From the NCBI RefSeq assembly GCF_041146395.1, contig NC_090989.1:249540843-249604842 (forward strand): 64,000 nucleotides of DNA, given 5' to 3'. Positions 1 through 10,609 of the stretch are shown piece by piece. A program made the position numbers and the translations under genes. Positions within the stretch are counted from its first letter, which is position 1. Every line of letters begins with the position of its first letter. A model generated the notes under the pieces. The model saw only the letters and a list, made by a program, of their open reading frames with translations, did no database searches and was not told the DNA's origin. This DNA is from Eulemur rufifrons. Taxonomy: Eukaryota > Chordata > Mammalia > Primates > Lemuridae.

Positions 1-739
1 GACAGCCCCTTGGCTTGCTAATTCAGACATCTTAATCAATGAAGGCTTTTATTAAGAGATGCTCAGATTTATAACTGATTATTCCCCATGTCATAATAAT
101 ACTTTTTATAGTGATGCCATCATGACTGGAGGATTTTGAAACTCATTATAGCCACTAGCTATAGGTGCTCCAGATATAGCATTTTAATATATAAATAAGC
201 TTTTGATTATTACCTCTTTGATTCCTTTTACTTCTTGCACCATCAACAGTGGGAGCAAAGCAGGACTGGAGTAAACAATGTGCCCCTACATACACTGGCA
301 ATATATTAATAACACCTGCAGGCACAATTGATTTCACCATCATCTCTCTTGTCTAGCAGGGTCTCATCAATTTTAGGTGCCACTAGTTTTATTACTGCAA
401 TTAATTAACATAAAACCACCTTTTACATCCTAATACCAGACAACCCTTCTTCGATTTGTTAGTTATTGCATTTTCATTATCGTTACAACATTTTATAATT
501 GCCAGAGAAAGTACTGTAAATAGAATCTAAGATTTACTTTTTAAAATCTAGCAGAAGGAAGAGACCCAACTTAATATCAACATTTATTATGATTGATTTG
601 ATATCCTGAAGTACACATACTTTGGAATAATTTCATATATTATTCAGGAAAAAAATTCTTTAGTTGCATAAAAAGTAGTCTGAGCAGAACTGGCAGTTGG
701 AATTTAGGATTTATTCTATACCACATCATAATTTTACCC
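1..739 (+). pseudogene. MT-CO1: COX1 pseudogene, first part (NUMT)
   Basis: This is the decayed 5' to middle part of cytochrome c oxidase subunit I. The window opens at the 'GQPG..LLGDDQIYN' region, roughly residue 42. It continues through recognisable blocks: the 'IGAPDMAFP' region near 160-190, 'SSILGAINFIT' near 365-400, 'MKPPA..QYQTP' near 410-445, 'NTTFFDPAGGGDPI' near 525-575, and 'WAMMSIGFLGFI' near 675-715. A short run of about 37 bases near 18-54 does not match COX1 and looks like an insertion. Indels and stops make it non-coding. It stops abruptly at the MLT1-type LTR and resumes on the other side at 1099. Confidence 0.9.
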
Positions 740-1098
740 TGATATGTTCTGCATATTTATGTCTCCCCAAAATCCATATGTTGAAATCCTCACCTGCAAA
801 GCAATTGTATTTAGGAGATGAGACTTTTGGGAGTTATTTAGTACATGAGGTCTCTACCCTCGTAACGGGATTAATGCCCTTATAAGACGCCTGAGAGAGC
901 TCCTTTACCTGTCTTCCTTGTGAGGACATGGCAAGAAGGCAGCACCTAAGAGGAAGGGGGTCTTCACCAGACACTGAATCTGGAGACACCTCAATCTTTG
1001 ACTTCCCAGCCTCCAGGACTGTATGAAAATAAATTTCTGTTGTTCATAAGTCACTAAGTCTACTGTATTCTGTTATGGCAGCTCAAACGGACTAAGTA
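740..1098 (+). mobile_element. MaLR LTR (MLT1-type) inserted in the NUMT
   Basis: This solitary LTR lies in forward orientation. The 5' part has the 'tatgtctccccaaaatcc' and 'catatgttgaaatcct' motifs. The middle has 'cttttgggag' and 'gggattaatgcccttataag'. The 3' part has 'ccagacactgaatctg', 'cttcccagcctccag' and 'aataaatttctgttgttcat' with its AATAAA signal, ending near 'cggactaag'. This pattern is the MLT1/MST branch of ERVL-MaLR. COX1 sequence abuts both ends in register, so the LTR landed in DNA that was already a NUMT. The exact subfamily is from memory; MLT1A/B is my best guess. Confidence 0.85.
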
Positions 1099-1733
1099 TA
1101 GAAGTAGATGTTCAATATGCCTCATTTCTGCTGCTAAAGTTTTACTATAATTGTTACTATCCTAAAAGAGGTAAAAATGATTGACTAGTTGTATTATAAG
1201 AATGAAGTAGTAAGTAACCACTAGTTATTCTCTGAACCCTAGGCTTTGTTTTCCCACTTATTGTGGATGGGTCAACAGGAGTTGTTTTATCTAAATTCAT
1301 CATTCAATGTCATTCTATAAGAAACACATTATATTTTTGCCCATCTATCTATAGAAGCAGTATTTACTATCATAAGGGGCTTTATTTACTATTATTTTTA
1401 AGATATATGTTATATTCTGTATGAGGTGAAACCCAACAATTATTTATAGGCATTAATTTATCTTTCTTTCCTCAACATTTTGTTGACCTTTCTGGTATAC
1501 AGAGTTGACACTCAACGTATCCAGGTGCTGACAAAGATGAAAACTCTCTCATCTATGAAATCATTAGTTCACTAACAGCAGTGATAATAAAAGTATTTAT
1601 AACTTGACAGGGCTTTACCTCAAAACAGTAACAGCATTGGAGCTTACTGCAACAAACATTGAATTACTTCATAGATATCCTCCAACATATTATGCTTTCC
1701 ATTATCCCACCTAAATAAAACCATAAGTACCAA
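1099..1733 (+). pseudogene. MT-CO1: COX1 pseudogene, second part (NUMT)
   Basis: COX1 resumes after the LTR with the 'VDTRAYFTSATMIIAIPTG' region (about 1102-1170). It then carries 'WALGFIFLFTVGG' (about 1235-1275), '[25 protein letters not shown]' (about 1315-1385), 'FFPQHFLGLSGMPRR' (about 1465-1510), 'SFISLTAVMMMVF' (about 1565-1605) and the C-terminal 'NLEWLHGCPPPYHTF' (about 1660-1700). The coding frame is repeatedly broken. It runs straight into a tRNA-Ser(UCN) remnant, which is the normal mitochondrial neighbour. Confidence 0.9.
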
Positions 1734-1799
1734 GAAAGGAAAGAAGCAAACCTAGTCTAGTTGATATCAAGCCAATCTCATAAATTCTGAGCCTTTCTT
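1733..1799 (-). pseudogene. MT-TS1: Mitochondrial tRNA-Ser(UCN) pseudogene (NUMT)
   Basis: The block from 'gaaaggaaagaagcaaacc' to 'caagccaatctcataaattc' and 'gcctttctta' matches the + strand complement of mitochondrial tRNA-Ser(UCN). This tRNA lies on the opposite strand between COX1 and tRNA-Asp in mammals. Stem complementarity is partly lost. Confidence 0.8.
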
Positions 1800-1806
1800 A
1801 GTAAAC

Positions 1807-1883
1807 AAGATATTGGTAAAAATAAGTTTACCAATCATTAACTTAATGTTATCAAAGTTAATTTATAGGTTATCTGTATCTTT
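1807..1883 (+). pseudogene. MT-TD: Mitochondrial tRNA-Asp pseudogene (NUMT)
   Basis: The sequence has 'aagatattggtaaaa', an anticodon-arm block 'gttatcaaagttaa' (GTC has become ATC), and 'tttataggtt'. These match mitochondrial tRNA-Asp, and it sits in its normal place between tRNA-Ser(UCN) and COX2. It carries a small internal insertion near 1826-1836 and could not fold normally. Confidence 0.78.
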
Positions 1884-1884
1884 A

Positions 1885-2522
1885 AGCATATCCATTCTGA
1901 CTAGGTTACATTTTTTCATTTTAGAAGAATGTTTCCATTTCCATGTCTTATAATAGTATTTATAATTATCTCTTTGGTATTATAGATTATATATCTAACA
2001 TTAAACACAAAATTAACTCACAAAAGCACAGCAGATGCTCAAGAATTAGAAACAGTATGAGCCAGCTTACCTTTAATTATTTTAATTCTTATTGTTCTTC
2101 CATAATTATGGATTCTTTAATTATGTAGCAATAACCAATTCATAACTGTAGAAACAATAGGATATCAATGAATTAAATTTATGATTATAGAGACTATGAA
2201 GGTTCTAACATTGATTCAAACTTATAACTCTGAGAATTTTATCTACCAGAAATTTAGTCATATAGGAATCCTCATGGAACTGCCAATCTAAACATTTACC
2301 TAATCAGAAGATGTGTGCTATCCATGACTGTTTATTCTTTGTGTTAAAAAACAGTTGCTATTCCAGGGAAACTAAAGTGAGAAGCATTAATATCTACTGG
2401 AAATGATTTTTATTAGAAACAGTGATCTTAAACTATATGGCTCAAATTATAGTTTCATAGATATTATGCTTGAGAAAGGACTTTAGAATATTTTGAAAAC
2501 TGACCCATATTAATACTATAAA
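1885..2522 (+). pseudogene. MT-CO2: COX2 pseudogene (NUMT)
   Basis: This is a decayed cytochrome c oxidase subunit II. The start codon is lost: the ATG position in the 'MAYP' context now reads as AGC before 'atatccattctga'. Recognisable blocks follow. 'STMDAQEVETVW' appears near 2025-2060, 'GHQWYWSYEYTDYE' near 2155-2205, 'SSEDVLHSW' near 2300-2330, and the copper-site end 'GSNHSFMPI' near 2435-2465. The end is at a TATAA near 2518-2522. Several indels break the frame. A tRNA-Lys remnant follows immediately, as in mtDNA. Confidence 0.9.
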
Positions 2523-2523
2523 T

Positions 2524-2588
2524 TCATCAGGGAGCTAAATTATTAGCTTTCTAAGTTAAAGATTGACAACTTAAACCCCTTACCAATG
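2524..2588 (+). pseudogene. MT-TK: Mitochondrial tRNA-Lys pseudogene (NUMT)
   Basis: The block 'catcagggagctaaattat' then 'ctttctaagttaaagattg' matches mitochondrial tRNA-Lys. The TTT anticodon context has drifted to TTCT. It sits between the COX2 and ATP8 copies, exactly as in mtDNA. Confidence 0.8.
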
Positions 2589-2590
2589 AC

Positions 2591-2780
2591 ATGTTACAAG
2601 TAGATATAGCACCATAAACCATTACTATCTTATAAATAATCCTAGTACTAATATTTTTAATGAAAATTTTCTGGTTGTATTTTTAAATTATCACCCTCAC
2701 TCAAACACATGGAATACCAGTATTGAGTAACAAAATAATGACAATTTTTACCTGCCTCTATTTTCTCACAGCAACAGTAG
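2591..2780 (+). pseudogene. MT-ATP8: ATP8 pseudogene (NUMT)
   Basis: The start context 'atgttacaagtagatata' corresponds to the MPQLDT start of ATP synthase subunit 8. Only the first part is readable by eye. The rest is AT-rich and decayed, and overlaps the start of the ATP6 copy as in mtDNA. Confidence 0.7.
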
Positions 2781-3415
2781 AATTACCTATTATAACCCTA
2801 ATTATTAATATGATTTTCTCTATAATTGCATTCCCTTTACCAAACCATTTTATTAAAGTCTGTAATTAGATGCCAATAGTAGTTAGACTAATTTTAAGAA
2901 AATTAATGTTCACTTACAGAGAATAAGGACAAATTTTATCTCTAACATCAGTTCAATCTCTCTCACTCCATTTGTTGAAACTTCATTCCTGTTAGTGCCC
3001 CTGCCTCACACTTTACTCCAGACACTCAATTTGCAATAAATCTAGGAACAGCCATCTCACCATGGGCAGAACAGTTCTTACTGGTTTTCACCATAAAACT
3101 GAAGCCTCACCAGTGTATTTTCTACTCCAAGGAGCACCTATTATATTTACACCTACCTTTGTAATCATTACCATTCCTAGATTATTCATTTAACAAATAG
3201 TCTTAGAAATGTGATTTACAGAAAACATTGAATTTGTCACCTGTCAATTCACCTAGTTGGGGGAGCTGCATTACCTCTATTACCAATGATCTCATCAGTA
3301 GCCTCAATCATGTTTATTATTCTAGTACTTCCTACACTTGTAGAGCTCATATCATAGTTGTCTGAATTTATTCACATGCCTTCACCTCTTTAGGAAGCCC
3401 ACATTTACAGATAAT
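2738..3415 (+). pseudogene. MT-ATP6: ATP6 pseudogene (NUMT)
   Basis: This is the decayed ATP synthase subunit a. It can be followed from a start-like 'atgacaatttttac' through 'gaattacctattataac' (GLPIV region). Next come 'LLPHSFTPTTQLSMNLGMA' (about 2998-3055), 'FLPQGTP..IP' (about 3115-3150) and 'AGHLL..LIGGA' (about 3235-3275). The C-terminal 'AYVFTLLVSLYL' region follows just before COX3. Frame breaks are frequent. Confidence 0.88.
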
Positions 3416-3420
3416 ACCTA

Positions 3421-4178
3421 ATAACTCACAAGCTTACCATATAATAAAGCTAAGGCCCTGGCTGCTAAGAGGAGCCTTGTCTACACTACTAAAGACACCA
3501 TTTAACTTATTAACCCTATTAATACTTAGACTATCAAACAATACACTAGCAGTATGCTACTAATTAAAAGAGAGTGTTTAAGAGGCTACTTTTCACAGGT
3601 CCCCACAAATCAGCTGTACAAAAAGAACTTTGATATGAAATAATCCTCTTCAATGTGCTAGAAATATTTTTATTGCCAGGTATTTTTGAATTTTCCATCA
3701 AATGTGGCCCCTATAGCAGAATTTGGTAGAAACTGATCACTAACACATATTAAACTACTAAACCACTAAACCCATTAAAACTATCATTTCTTAACATTTT
3801 TATTCTTCTATAATAGTTGCTGGAGTATCTATCACTTAAACTCTCCACAGTTAAAAGAAAAGAAAAATCAAAGAAATATTACAAGCACTATTTATTAACA
3901 TCACCATAGATGTTTACAGTATGACAAACTTCGGAATTATCATGAAACTTTACACACTAATTCTGACAGCCTCTATGAATCAATATTACTTTTTAAAAAT
4001 GGATTTCATAGATTGTGTGTAATTACTGGTAAAACATTCCTCAATTGTATGTTTTCTATGTCAAATAAAATTTTACTTTTGATCACTTCAGCTTTGAAAT
4101 TGCTAATACTAACCCTTTTAATTGTCATCTGACTGTTTTTCTATATAACAATGTATTGAAAACAATCCTATTATTCTC
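3421..4178 (+). pseudogene. MT-CO3: COX3 pseudogene (NUMT)
   Basis: This is the decayed cytochrome c oxidase subunit III, starting with ATA (ATG in mtDNA) at 3421, directly after ATP6. Blocks include '[20 protein letters not shown]' (about 3435-3490) and 'VQKGLRYGMILFI..EVFFFAGF' (about 3615-3690). Also readable are 'ASGVSITWAHH' (about 3822-3850), 'QALFITI' (about 3880-3905) and 'FLIVCFLRQLKFHF' (about 4035-4080). Small internal deletions are present. It ends near 'cctattattctcatattta', which is also the head of tRNA-Gly. Confidence 0.9.
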
Positions 4179-4224
4179 ATATTTAATAGTAAAACTAAGT
4201 CCAAATCTTACATCATTTTTATTA
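4179..4224 (+). other. NUMT deletion junction: tRNA-Gly head joined to ND4L middle
   Basis: Only about the first 35 bases of tRNA-Gly can be recognised here, around 'tagtaaaactaagtcca'. Within a few tens of bases the sequence becomes the middle of ND4L. Most of tRNA-Gly, all of ND3, tRNA-Arg and the first part of ND4L are absent. I infer a deletion of roughly half a kilobase relative to a mammalian mitochondrial genome. Confidence 0.65.
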
Positions 4225-4375
4225 TAATGCTATATTAACACTGAATGTTGACCAATATCAAGTACTACATTTTATATTGGCTCTCAAAAAACCACTGTAG
4301 GCTTAATACTTCTAGTAGTAGTAGCAAGCGTTTGTGTGTATGTTTTCTTAATCTTAATATTCTCCATCTATTTCA
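4225..4375 (+). pseudogene. MT-ND4L: ND4L pseudogene, 3' part (NUMT)
   Basis: The 3' half of ND4L is readable. It starts in the 'LNTHFTLSS' region and passes 'ggcttaatacttctagtagt' (GLALLVMVS). It ends with 'aatcttaatattctccat' (NLNLLQ), just before the start of the ND4 copy. Confidence 0.75.
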
Positions 4376-4920
4376 ATGTTAGAAATCATTAGTCTTACAA
4401 TTAATTTTCCACCATAAGTTGCTCCAAAACAAATAAAATCTGAATTAACTATCTTCTAAAACCTCATTATTAAATAAATTCATTACATAATAAAATAAGC
4501 TTAATATTTTTATTAATCTATTTTTCAGTTCACTATTCACATCCTTACCAATAATTTCAATAATTACAAGCTGATTATCAGCATTAATACTAAGTATTAG
4601 CCAATTTCACCTATCTACCATGTTTAAAACATCAAAATAATATATTTTAATATTTATTTTATTTCAGATTATTTTAATCAAATTTTCATTACCCCAAAAC
4701 TCATTATCATTTGAAAAAAAATGAAAAAATGAATACAAGATTCTACTTTCTTTCTGTTTCATTAATTGGATCACTTACACTTTTAATAGCAACTGATATA
4801 TTCAATATCATAGACTCACTAAATTTACTTGTAATATAATGCTGTACTGCTAATTCTCAATAGATGATCTAATAAATTACTATGACTAGCATACATATGA
4901 CATTTATATTAAAAAACACT
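4376..4920 (+). pseudogene. MT-ND4: ND4 pseudogene, 5' part, truncated (NUMT)
   Basis: It begins at 'atgttagaaatcattag' (ATGCTAAAA in mtDNA). The block 'agccaatttcacctatc' (about 4600-4617) is the MASQ.HLS region. 'ttctactttctttctg' (about 4741) and 'ttaattggatcacttac' (about 4763) are the FY.LIGSLPLL region. 'ctatgactagcatacata' (about 4881-4897) and the following lysine codons are the MWLAYMMAFMVK region. About 35-40 bases before 'aatacaagattctac' seem lost. Matching stops near 4920, which I take as the right end of the NUMT. Confidence 0.85.
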
Positions 4921-6570
4921 CAGCTCAGCTTAAATGCAGTAGGATTCTGGTCTCTGCTGTGGGAACACAAGTACCAATGAGTACCATCAATCCATGTTTC
5001 TAAATCAAAGCTTAATTTCTATAGCTTGAGTGTCTCCAATCATCCTTTTCCATTGCTATACATATCTGAACAGGAAAAATAAAAAGATTCCCTTTTGTTT
5101 GGACGCCTTTCTTTTGTGATTTTCCAGGTGTGCCTAATCAAGTAATCATCATGCAGGCAAAAGTCTCCAGTGAATTCATTGACTTTAAAAAGGAAAGAAC
5201 ATTTTCCTAATAATAATGATCCTAATCCTGTTCCAAATAAAATGGTCATAATTATGAATCAGGAATAAAGGCGAAGAACAAGAGAGAGGATTATAATGTG
5301 AATACTTAATGTGAATATCAGAGAGGATTTGCTTTGCTAAAGGTAATGGACATTCTACATGTAAAATTTTAAGGTATTTTTCATAAAAACTGTTATTATG
5401 CTTTCTCCATCTAATAACATTATACAGGTACATACTCATCTTTGAAATAATAATGAAATATTACTGAAGGCTGTAAACAACTAGCTGACACTAACTTATC
5501 ACTCTTGCTAAGGCAGGTCTTATCAGTTCTCCCCACTGTAAAACCCTTGTATTTTGTATAAATCAAGTGTTCTGTTGTTATACTCACTTTCCCTATATAA
5601 AAAGTCATGGAGTATTATTATCTTTCTAATAATTCCTAAATTTTTATTATTGGAATTGTCTAAATTAAATTAAAAGAGTGAAATAGCTCTACTGTATGCG
5701 AAGCATTAAAGTGTATATACCACTTATTGACAACCAGAATTCTGGGAAACCTCAAACTTGAATTTTACCTACAATCAAAACCAGGGGCATGTAATGCTTT
5801 GGTAGTGTGTTTGTTTTCCTGTTCTGACATGGAGATTTCTGATAATTCTCTCCAGAATGCTAGATCCTATTCATCCATTATATGCCACTAATTTCTTTCA
5901 CCATTGGTTTCTTCACACACAGTATACATCCAATGTTGGGGGCAGATAGGAAAACCTTTATAGATTAGTGGCTGCTGAAATAGCTGTACTACTCAGAGCT
6001 AATAGAATCCTTTCGGTTTACTCCTATTTTTTGTTCTAACAGAGAAAAGCAAACAATAAAAACAAAATAATATAAGCAAATCAACAGAATACTGAGGCTA
6101 TGAGTAAGACTGCATGTAAATGGTGTGAACAATCACATATACGTTAGAGGAAAGGATGCTATAGAGCTTGGATATAGCAGCTCATTCAGTTCTACTTCCC
6201 CGTATGGGAGGTTGGGAGCTCTTCCTGAGTGACAATCATTCAGAGTTGGCCTACTCTTCACTGCTCCTCACTATAACTGGTTAATGTCACCTAAGATCCC
6301 TCTGAGGTTTGTTTTAAAGGAATTGAGTTTTATTCACCAAATTTACTCCTGTTCACTTGGTTACCACTTATCCCTCTAAAGTTAAAGGCCAAAAAAAAGG
6401 CACCAGATAAAAGCATTTTCCCTAAATTTCAAAACAATTTTATATCATAATAATTATTAGAATGATTTTTACATTTCTGTTAAGCCTTTTGTAACTTACA
6501 TCCATTGAAAATAATTTAAAATTGCAGATGATAAAAACCATCTACTAGAATTTAAAATCAGTGATATCAG
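4921..6570. other. Unassigned AT-rich intergenic DNA
   Basis: I see no gene, RNA gene or recognisable repeat here. Short open frames on either strand lack any familiar motif and contain no codon bias I can see. Confidence 0.5.
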
Positions 6571-6574
6571 AGAT

Positions 6575-6666
6575 GGTTTCTGTCTTGTTCATAGTTTTAT
6601 ACACAAATCCTAAAACAGAGTTTGGTATACAGTAGGTGCTCAAAAACAATTTATTGAATGAACAAA
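6575..6666 (+). repeat. L2 3' end fragment
   Basis: 'acagtaggtgctcaaaaaca' followed by 'tttattgaatgaac' is the characteristic 3' terminus of LINE L2 in forward orientation. Confidence 0.6.
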
Positions 6667-7690
6667 TCTATGTAAAAATGCCACCACTTAAAGATAATCT
6701 GTGCAAAATCTTGAGCATTGGGTGATGTCTCAGTCTCTCTCTCTTTATATTTACATCTGTCATTCCCCAATCTGCCAATATATTTATTGACAGAAACAAG
6801 TTATAATAACCACTAAACAATGCAGTATTGGTTAAATAAATCATCATATATCTATATAGTTGGCTACTAAACAAGCACTAAAAATGTTGTAAAAATATTT
6901 TGTTGATCTAATGATTGTTGTTTGACACTCCAGAAAAGCCATATGAACCTCCACTGGCTACAACAGTGTTTTAAGTACCTCATACCTTAACAACTTTGAA
7001 TGCTATCATTTTCTAAATTATGTAACATCTTTATTTATTTTAGTAGACATTTTAATATTTTAAGAGGGTTTCTAATGATGTTTTCCTTAAATTCTTACAC
7101 TAAATTAGATTTGTTTGTAGTCCCACAGCTTTAATACTTTATTCCATTTGATTTCCTAATACTTTATTGTGAATTTTAGCATATATTTATGATGATTTGT
7201 TTTATAATTTTGTTTACATATAAACCTTTTTATTCACAATGCTAGTTTCAAGAAATGATATTTTTTTCTAATTTCTGTAATCTTAGCCATTCCTTGAGGT
7301 TTTCATAAAAGATTTCATTCAAATTATCATTGGGGGTCAGTTCTTCAACAATATTTTCAACTTTTTACGATGACTGTTAACTAAGATGGTATGCCCTTAA
7401 AATCTACATTGTGGTCACACACACATATCTATGTTACTGGGATCCGGCTGTAAAATTTATTATCATAGGATTATTAAATAATAGCATGCTTTTATCATAT
7501 ATTTAGGTTTATTTTATAAACATATTTTTACTTTTTGTAAATTTTCCATTATTATCCTATGTACCAATATATTTATTTTCTGTAGAATTTATTTATAACC
7601 CATCTATATTGTACGACTATTAATTATATAATTGATATATTTTATATTCTTAAGTGTCATGTTAAATTCTCCAATTAAAATGATTCTCTC
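6667..7690. other. Unassigned AT-rich DNA, possibly old L1 debris
   Basis: No gene is seen. The part near 7620-7735 ('ccaattaaaatgattctctc' then 'aattttt') vaguely resembles the complement of old L1M/HAL1 5' sequence, but not firmly enough to call. Confidence 0.3.
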
Positions 7691-7829
7691 AATTAATATT
7701 AATTTTTAGGATTTTTTTCTGTATAGCTTTCAATTCTATAAACTTTCATAAAGTCCATGGTTATTTTTACTATATGTTTTTGTGAAGTGATCAGGCAAAT
7801 GAGGAAGAAACACCACCACACTGAATACA

Positions 7830-8640
7830 AGCAGTCAGTGTCACAGGCAGAAAATGAAAGAGTGTGTTGTGGACCTGGAAGCCAAATGGAGAAATATTTC
7901 AAGGAGGAGATGTGATTGTTTGTGTCAAATGCTACTGATAAGTCATGTAACAAGGACTTAGAACTGACCTTTGGACATAGCAATATGATGGTTATTACTG
8001 GCCTTTGCAAGAACTGTTTCAGAGGAGCAATGAGAATATAAGCTCAAATGAAGTTAGTCAAGAGAGAATGGGAGGGGAGAAACTGGGGGCTGCAAGTATG
8101 CATAACTCTTTTGAAGAGGTCTTAAAGGGGAAAAGAGAAATGGACATTTGAAGATGAATGTGGATCAAGAAAAACAAATAAAATGGTAAAATTAATTGCA
8201 GGCTTATAGGCTGCATGGAATAAGCCAATAAACAAAGAAAAACATGAAATTTGAGAAAAGAAAGAAAACAGTTGCTGTAGCAGTTTTTTTTTAAGTAAGA
8301 GGGAAGGCACTCTACTGCATAAAAGGAAGGGTCGATAGTAGCTAAAAGCACAGACTTTTTTTTTTTTTTTTTTTTTTTTTACTAATAACAGAAGAAGAGA
8401 GAGTATATGACACAGATGGAGGAAAGCGAGTTTAATCTTACAGAAGTGAGCCTCTGGCTGTTAGGAAACCAAGAAGCAAGGTCATAATCTGACAGTGAGG
8501 TAGAGGAGAGTGCTTTGAAATTTGAGGAGAGTAGAGACTGACAGCAAATAATAGTTTAAGAGAAAGAAAAGAAGATGGGAAAAGTAAATAATGGTATGAT
8601 TATTGTTCTATGCTCTCAGTTGTTTTGTTTTTCTCCTTTT
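7830..8640 (+). repeat. Unassigned ancient interspersed repeat
   Basis: The purine-rich block with 'tttcaaggaggagatgtgat', 'gtgtcaaatgctactgataa', 'agagagaatgggaggggaga' and 'aactcttttgaagagg' is one I recognise as a widespread mammalian repeat. I cannot name its family reliably. A run of about 28 T lies at 8353-8380. Open frames on the complement (about 100 codons) are by-products of this composition. Confidence 0.4.
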
Positions 8641-9690
8641 GAATATTTAAATGAGAACAGGCCAATTTTGGCAAACTTGGTATTTGAAAAAGAAAATTAA
8701 AAAAGAAGCAGCAGCAGCAAAGAAAAACAAAGTATTTCAGTGTATTCTACTTAGGTCTCCTTCATGTCTATCTGAACACGTATTTAAACCCTTCTTGAGG
8801 TACTTTAGGGCTAGATGCTATAGATTTTAATGATCAGTTCAAACAACAGAAAAAAACTATTAAGGATGCTATTCACGTGGGCAGTCACAGGTGGGGAAAT
8901 CTTTCTGCTTTCTCTTTCACTAACTCTGCCGAGAAACAGTTTTAAGTATGATAGTTGTGAAAGTCAGCCCACAAGATGAACTCCAATGATTTTTTTCTCC
9001 TTGTATTGATATCCTTCTCTAATCCCCTCCCATATTGAATCGGGATTGATCTGTGTGAACAATAGAAATGGTGAAAGTGTGATATTCAAGGCAAGGTCAC
9101 AAACAGCATTTAAACAAGCCCCATAGAGAGGCCCACATAAAAGGAATGGAAGCCTCTTGGCTATAGCCATCACTAATATACCAGTGTTGTATCAGAATCT
9201 CCTGAATGTGGACGCTTCAGCCCTAATCAAATTTTCGGAGGGCTGTGACCCAAGCCAATATCTGACTGCAACCTCAGGAGACAGCCCAAGTCAAAACTTC
9301 CCAGCAAAATCACTTTGAAATTCCTGACTCAGAAAAACTATGAAATATATCAAGTTATTATGGTTGGATTAAGACACTAATCTTTGAAAGATTTGTTATT
9401 AAGTGTTAGATAATCAATAAAAAATAATTTGTACCATTGGAGAGATACCTAACCTGGTGAGATTTCACGGTGAAGAAAAGCCCTATAGATCACTGATTTT
9501 CTCTCTTCTTCAGGCTGCATGCATTGCTGATAAGAGTTGGTTGGAATTTGGATCCAATACCTTGTAGCAAAATTCCAACTGACTCTTACTCTTAAATTTT
9601 CTCTTTCTCTTAAATTCTTACAATATCTGCCCCCTGCCACATGTTTATTTTATGGCTCACTCTTGACAGACAAAGAGAGTTGCCTTAGTC
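8641..9690. other. Unassigned intergenic DNA
   Basis: No gene or firm repeat is seen. A short (AGC)n run occurs near 8706-8720. Confidence 0.45.
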
Positions 9691-9693
9691 TTA

Positions 9694-10054
9694 GTTTTAG
9701 TCCTTCTAGGCTGCTATAACAAAATATCATAAACTGAGTAAGCTTACAAATATCAAAAATTTATTTCTAGTAGTTGGGGAGGCTCGGAAGTTCAAGATCA
9801 AGGTACCTGCAGATTCCATGTCTGGCGAAGGCCTGCTTCTTCATAAGTGGTGCCTTCTCACTGTGTCCTCACATGGTGGAAGGGGCAAACACGCTCCCTC
9901 AGAACCTCTTTTATAAGGATACTAATCTCATTCACCAGGGCCCCACAGTCATGACCTAATCATCTCCCAAAGGTTCCACCTCCTAATATCATCACCTTGG
10001 AGGTCAGGATTCCAACATGTGAATTCTGGAGGACACAAGCATCCAAATCATAGC
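9694..10054 (-). mobile_element. MaLR LTR (MLT1-type), reverse orientation
   Basis: This is the reverse complement of the same LTR type as at 740-1098. It has 'ctaggctgctataacaaaat', 'aaatttatttc' (complement of the AATAAA region), 'gttcaagatcaaggtacc', 'tgtgtcctcacatggtggaa' and 'caaaggttccacctcctaat'. It appears near full length for MLT1. Confidence 0.85.
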
Positions 10055-10600
10055 AGTCTCCTTAGCATAAACTCTGCATTTCAAAATGCATTAAAAATGC
10101 CATGCTGGTACCAATGTAAATATACCAAGCAGAAAACGCAGGTAAAGAATAGTAAATATTCACTGTATAAAAAATGTTCTTTCATTACTTGGAAAATCAG
10201 AAGTACGTAAAACATAAAACACAGATGTATGGAAAAAATAGCAACATATATATCAGTAGTATGCAAAGAGAGACATAAAGTCACTTCAGACTGACTGAAA
10301 GTCTAAGATTGTCAAGTAGTGTGAACCAATAAAATCATGCACTTTCCCAATTTCAGATATTGGGATATTCAGATATTAAGATCAACCCCAAGGGGATGAT
10401 CAGCTGAACAAAGATAAGCCATAAAGAGAAAGTGAAGATAGTAGAAAGACTGAAAAGAGTATTAAAGCAAAACACAAAATGATGATAGCACTATTTTCAA
10501 AAAATCCAGGAAACCTTTTTCATTTTCTTGTCAGTGTTTCAAGATTAAATTTCTTTACATCCTTAACATAATCTCTTATTTTTACCATGAGAATTTCTGA
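10055..10600. other. Unassigned intergenic DNA
   Basis: I see nothing recognisable in this stretch. Confidence 0.45.
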
Positions 10601-10609
10601 AAGCTATTA

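Larger units (their letters stand above)
1..4920 (+). pseudogene. Large NUMT: colinear mitochondrial block from COX1 to ND4
   Basis: This is a nuclear copy of mitochondrial DNA. Stretch after stretch aligns by eye, in mitochondrial order and one orientation, with COX1, tRNA-Ser(UCN), tRNA-Asp, COX2, tRNA-Lys, ATP8, ATP6, COX3, the end of ND4L and part of ND4. All reading frames are broken by indels and stops, and UGA-for-Trp codons remain as TGA. It enters the window already inside COX1, so the left junction lies outside. The right end fades inside ND4 at about 4920, where flanking DNA no longer matches. An MLT1-type LTR interrupts it at 740-1098. The segment carrying most of tRNA-Gly, ND3, tRNA-Arg and the first part of ND4L is missing. 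I judged similarity by eye from memory of mammalian mtDNA and did not compute an identity value. Confidence 0.93.

Noticed and set aside
1943..2128. 61-codon + strand frame
   Set aside because: It is a frame-shifted reading of the decayed COX2 copy, not a separate gene.
1..4920. Reading this block as true mitochondrial sequence
   Set aside because: It has an LTR inside, frameshifts in every gene, missing ND3, and ends in nuclear DNA.
7699..8351. Complement open frames of 97-103 codons
   Set aside because: They fall in a purine-rich repeat whose complement is stop-poor. There are no motifs beyond low-complexity Leu/Phe/Ser runs.
8353..8380. Long T run as a Pol III terminator
   Set aside because: No A and B box upstream at a suitable distance. 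It is part of a repeat-derived low-complexity tract.
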